This document shows, in pieces, positions 62,515 through 64,000 of a stretch of 64,000 nucleotides of DNA. The notes beneath the pieces are model-generated. The model did no database searches. It had not been told where the DNA came from and worked only from the letters and a program-made list of their open reading frames with translations. The position numbers and the translations under genes are program-made. Position 1 is the first letter of the stretch, and each line of letters opens with the position of its first letter. Location: the NCBI RefSeq assembly GCF_000389635.1, contig NC_021182.1, forward strand, positions 3,472,001 through 3,536,000, given 5' to 3'. The stretch comes from Clostridium pasteurianum BC1. GTDB taxonomy: Bacteria > Bacillota > Clostridia > Clostridiales > Clostridiaceae.

Positions 62515-63686
62515 ATGCAGTAATTAGTCCTTGAGGTTAATTTTCCATCAACAAAAACTGATGTAATCACTGGGAACTCATTATCTAATTTTTCTATTAT
62601 AATTATATCTGCCTTTTTACCTTCCTCTATGGATCCTATAGTTTTATCCATATTTACTGCCCTGGCTGGATTTATTGTAACCAGATTAAACATTTTATTT
62701 ATATCAAGACCATGCTTTTCATTGAGTAAAAATACTGCATGAAGCATAGCTGCTGGATAATAATCACTGCAGAGTATGTCAATATAATTATTTTTTATAC
62801 CCTCTACTGCACATAAATTACCTGAATGAGACCCACCTAATAGTACATTTGGCGCTCCTGCAATTGTATACATACCCATTTCCTTAGCGAATTTTGCCAC
62901 ATCTAAAGTTATAGGAAATTCACTTATATTTGCACCATAATTTTTAACAACTTCTAGTTTTTCCACACTATCGTCATCATGAGAAGCTATGGAAATATTA
63001 TTTTTCATTGCTAAAGCTGCAATTTCCTTTATAGTTTCATCTGTTATTTTTTCCTTAGTCTCCCTACTATTAATGATTGTTTCTATTTCCTCATCAGATA
63101 TATGTCTATACCCTCTCAGTGTTTTTCTATATACTTCCAAGCTTCTGTATTGACCCTGACCTGGAGTATGATCCATAAAAGAAATCAAATTAACTTTACC
63201 ATCCTTAATATATCTTTTTATATTGTCAATTTGATTAACATTATCTATTTCAATTCTTGCATGAAAATTATGCCTTATAAGAGGTTTATTTTTATGCAAT
63301 ACATTAATAGCATTAATCATTTCTCTCACATTTTCAGGATTTCTTATGGGCACATTTTTAAGTTGATTTTCATCCATAGTAATAGAATGAAACATAGTTG
63401 TTATTCCCTGATTAATTAAAATTTTTTCTTCCTCTCTTAAGCTTATTGAAAAATCCATTATTGATGTTGGTCTTGGTGCAGTCATAGTCTCAATATAATC
63501 TGAATGTATATCAATAAATCCTGGTGCCACATACCCGTTCTTAGCATCAATTACTTCTTTAAAATAATTACTCCTAATCTGTCCCTGCTTTCTTATTTCT
63601 TTAATTGAATCATCTTCAATTAATAGATCATAACCTTCTAATATTTCATTTTCAGTTACTATTCTCCCATTTGTAATTAAATACAC
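62511..63686 (-). CDS. phnM: Alpha-D-ribose 1-methylphosphonate 5-triphosphate diphosphatase PhnM
   Basis: A 391-residue amidohydrolase. GTG start behind AGGAGG. GFIDIHSDYIETMTAPRPTSIMDF holds the first metal His pair; NFHARIEID, ISFMDHTPGQGQYRS, IASHDDDSVEK and GAPNVLLGGSHSGNL are characteristic of PhnM. It removes pyrophosphate from 5-triphosphoribosyl 1-phosphonate before C-P cleavage. 72 bp after phnK. Confidence 0.95.
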   Translation of the reverse strand: MYLITNGRIVTENEILEGYDLLIEDDSIKEIRKQGQIRSNYFKEVIDAKNGYVAPGFIDIHSDYIETMTAPRPTSIMDFSISLREEEKILINQGITTMFHSITMDENQLKNVPIRNPENVREMINAINVLHKNKPLIRHNFHARIEIDNVNQIDNIKRYIKDGKVNLISFMDHTPGQGQYRSLEVYRKTLRGYRHISDEEIETIINSRETKEKITDETIKEIAALAMKNNISIASHDDDSVEKLEVVKNYGANISEFPITLDVAKFAKEMGMYTIAGAPNVLLGGSHSGNLCAVEGIKNNYIDILCSDYYPAAMLHAVFLLNEKHGLDINKMFNLVTINPARAVNMDKTIGSIEEGKKADIIIIEKLDNEFPVITSVFVDGKLTSRTNYCI

Positions 63687-63757
63687 TGGCCATACCTCCT
63701 AATATCAATAATTATTTTGTATTTGTTTCACTTCCATTTAGTTCAATAAAATAATTA

Positions 63758-64000
63758 CTATAGAAGTGAATATACCAATTGCTGTGTGTATGCAGACTGT
63801 GGATCTTCAAGTATCTGATCTGTTAGACCTCTCTCAATGATTTTTCCATTGAGCATAACAATTGTTCTATCTGCCAGCATTCTTATAACACCTAAATCAT
63901 GGGATACTACAATCATACTTATTCCAAGTTCTCTTTGAATTTCTTTAATTAAATCAAGTACATTTGCCTGTACAGATAAATCTAAGCCTGTAGTAACTTC
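63758..64000 (-). CDS. phnK: Phosphonate C-P lyase system protein PhnK (partial, 5' end outside window)
   Basis: The last 80 codons of an ABC-type ATPase: EVTTGLDLSVQANVLDLIKE is the D-loop after Walker B, MIVVSHDLGVIRMLADRT holds the switch His, and VMLNGKIIERGLTDQIL plus PQSAYTQQLVYSLL is the typical PhnK/oligopeptide-type C-terminus. The rest, and phnG-H-I-J, would lie beyond the right edge. Confidence 0.9.
   Translation of the reverse strand, partial: EVTTGLDLSVQANVLDLIKEIQRELGISMIVVSHDLGVIRMLADRTIVMLNGKIIERGLTDQILEDPQSAYTQQLVYSLL

Overview
The window is AT-rich DNA from a spore-forming, strictly anaerobic Firmicute, most likely a Clostridium sensu stricto (cluster I) species. Supporting signs are the low GC content, strong AGGAGG-type ribosome sites, frequent TTG/GTG starts, T-box leaders, a gerA-type germination operon, a spore-coat transglutaminase, a non-phosphorylating GAPDH (GapN), ferrous-iron uptake and a short ProS of the archaeal/eukaryotic type. 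The species cannot be fixed from the sequence. No tRNA, rRNA, CRISPR array, prophage or intact insertion sequence was seen.

Layout. 1-7.6 kb (minus): a tungstate ABC transporter (tupA, start of tupB) lies beside two nitrogenase component-1-like genes and a FecB/C/D-type metal-chelate ABC transporter. No NifH-type reductase is nearby, and a gene remnant sits inside the cluster. 7.9-15.2 kb (minus): complete trpEGDCFBA operon with a sigma-A-type promoter, an unusual tandem T-box leader and a strong terminator. 15.2-25.8 kb: a small unknown gene, gapN, a WG-repeat protein, a threonine operon (ACT regulator, thrB, hom, thrC) and a broken DMT transporter gene. 26-31.3 kb: a GerMN lipoprotein, a chemoreceptor remnant and a GerA/GerC/GerB receptor operon. 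31.5-38.8 kb: DUF116 and LUD genes, proS with a proline T-box, and a Fur-type promoter driving feoA, feoB and a small Cys-rich FeoB partner; then a DUF3793 gene. 39-44.8 kb: argB, a 3'-truncated YeiH-type exporter fused tail-to-tail with a truncated small gene, TerC, a CutA/NIF3-like protein, an ArsC/Spx-like protein and a LysR regulator. 45-56 kb: a spore-coat transglutaminase with an unknown translationally coupled partner, a DUF3298 protein, a D-2-hydroxyacid dehydrogenase, a radical SAM protein, EcsC, a glycosyltransferase-like protein, AblB and a Big2/LRR surface protein. 56.4-64 kb (minus): most of a phosphonate C-P lyase operon (phnK 3' end, phnM, hexapeptide acetyltransferase, phnL, PHP-type phosphodiesterase, phnD, phnC, phnE x2).

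Two repeat families run through the intergenic DNA. The first is an 80-190 bp element with a conserved core (TTATCCAGGGACG ... TAGTCATCGGATAA) and stems that keep pairing while their sequence changes, so it looks like a structured RNA or an RNA-like mobile element. At least seven copies are present (14.8, 19.8, 20.0, 40.0, 47.9, 50.6 and 50.8 kb), two of the loci holding divergent pairs. One copy occupies the place where the second trp T-box should have its Stem I. The second family is a MITE-like element with ~28-bp terminal inverted repeats (23.1 and 60.3 kb); both copies overlap the stop codon of the gene they abut. Gene remnants at operon borders (6.2, 24.8, 27.2 and 40.6 kb) suggest continuing small-scale decay.

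The strongest candidates for undescribed biology are the nitrogenase-like pair with its dedicated transporter and no reductase, the dispersed structured-RNA-like family, and the trp leader in which one T-box module lacks its codon-reading arm.
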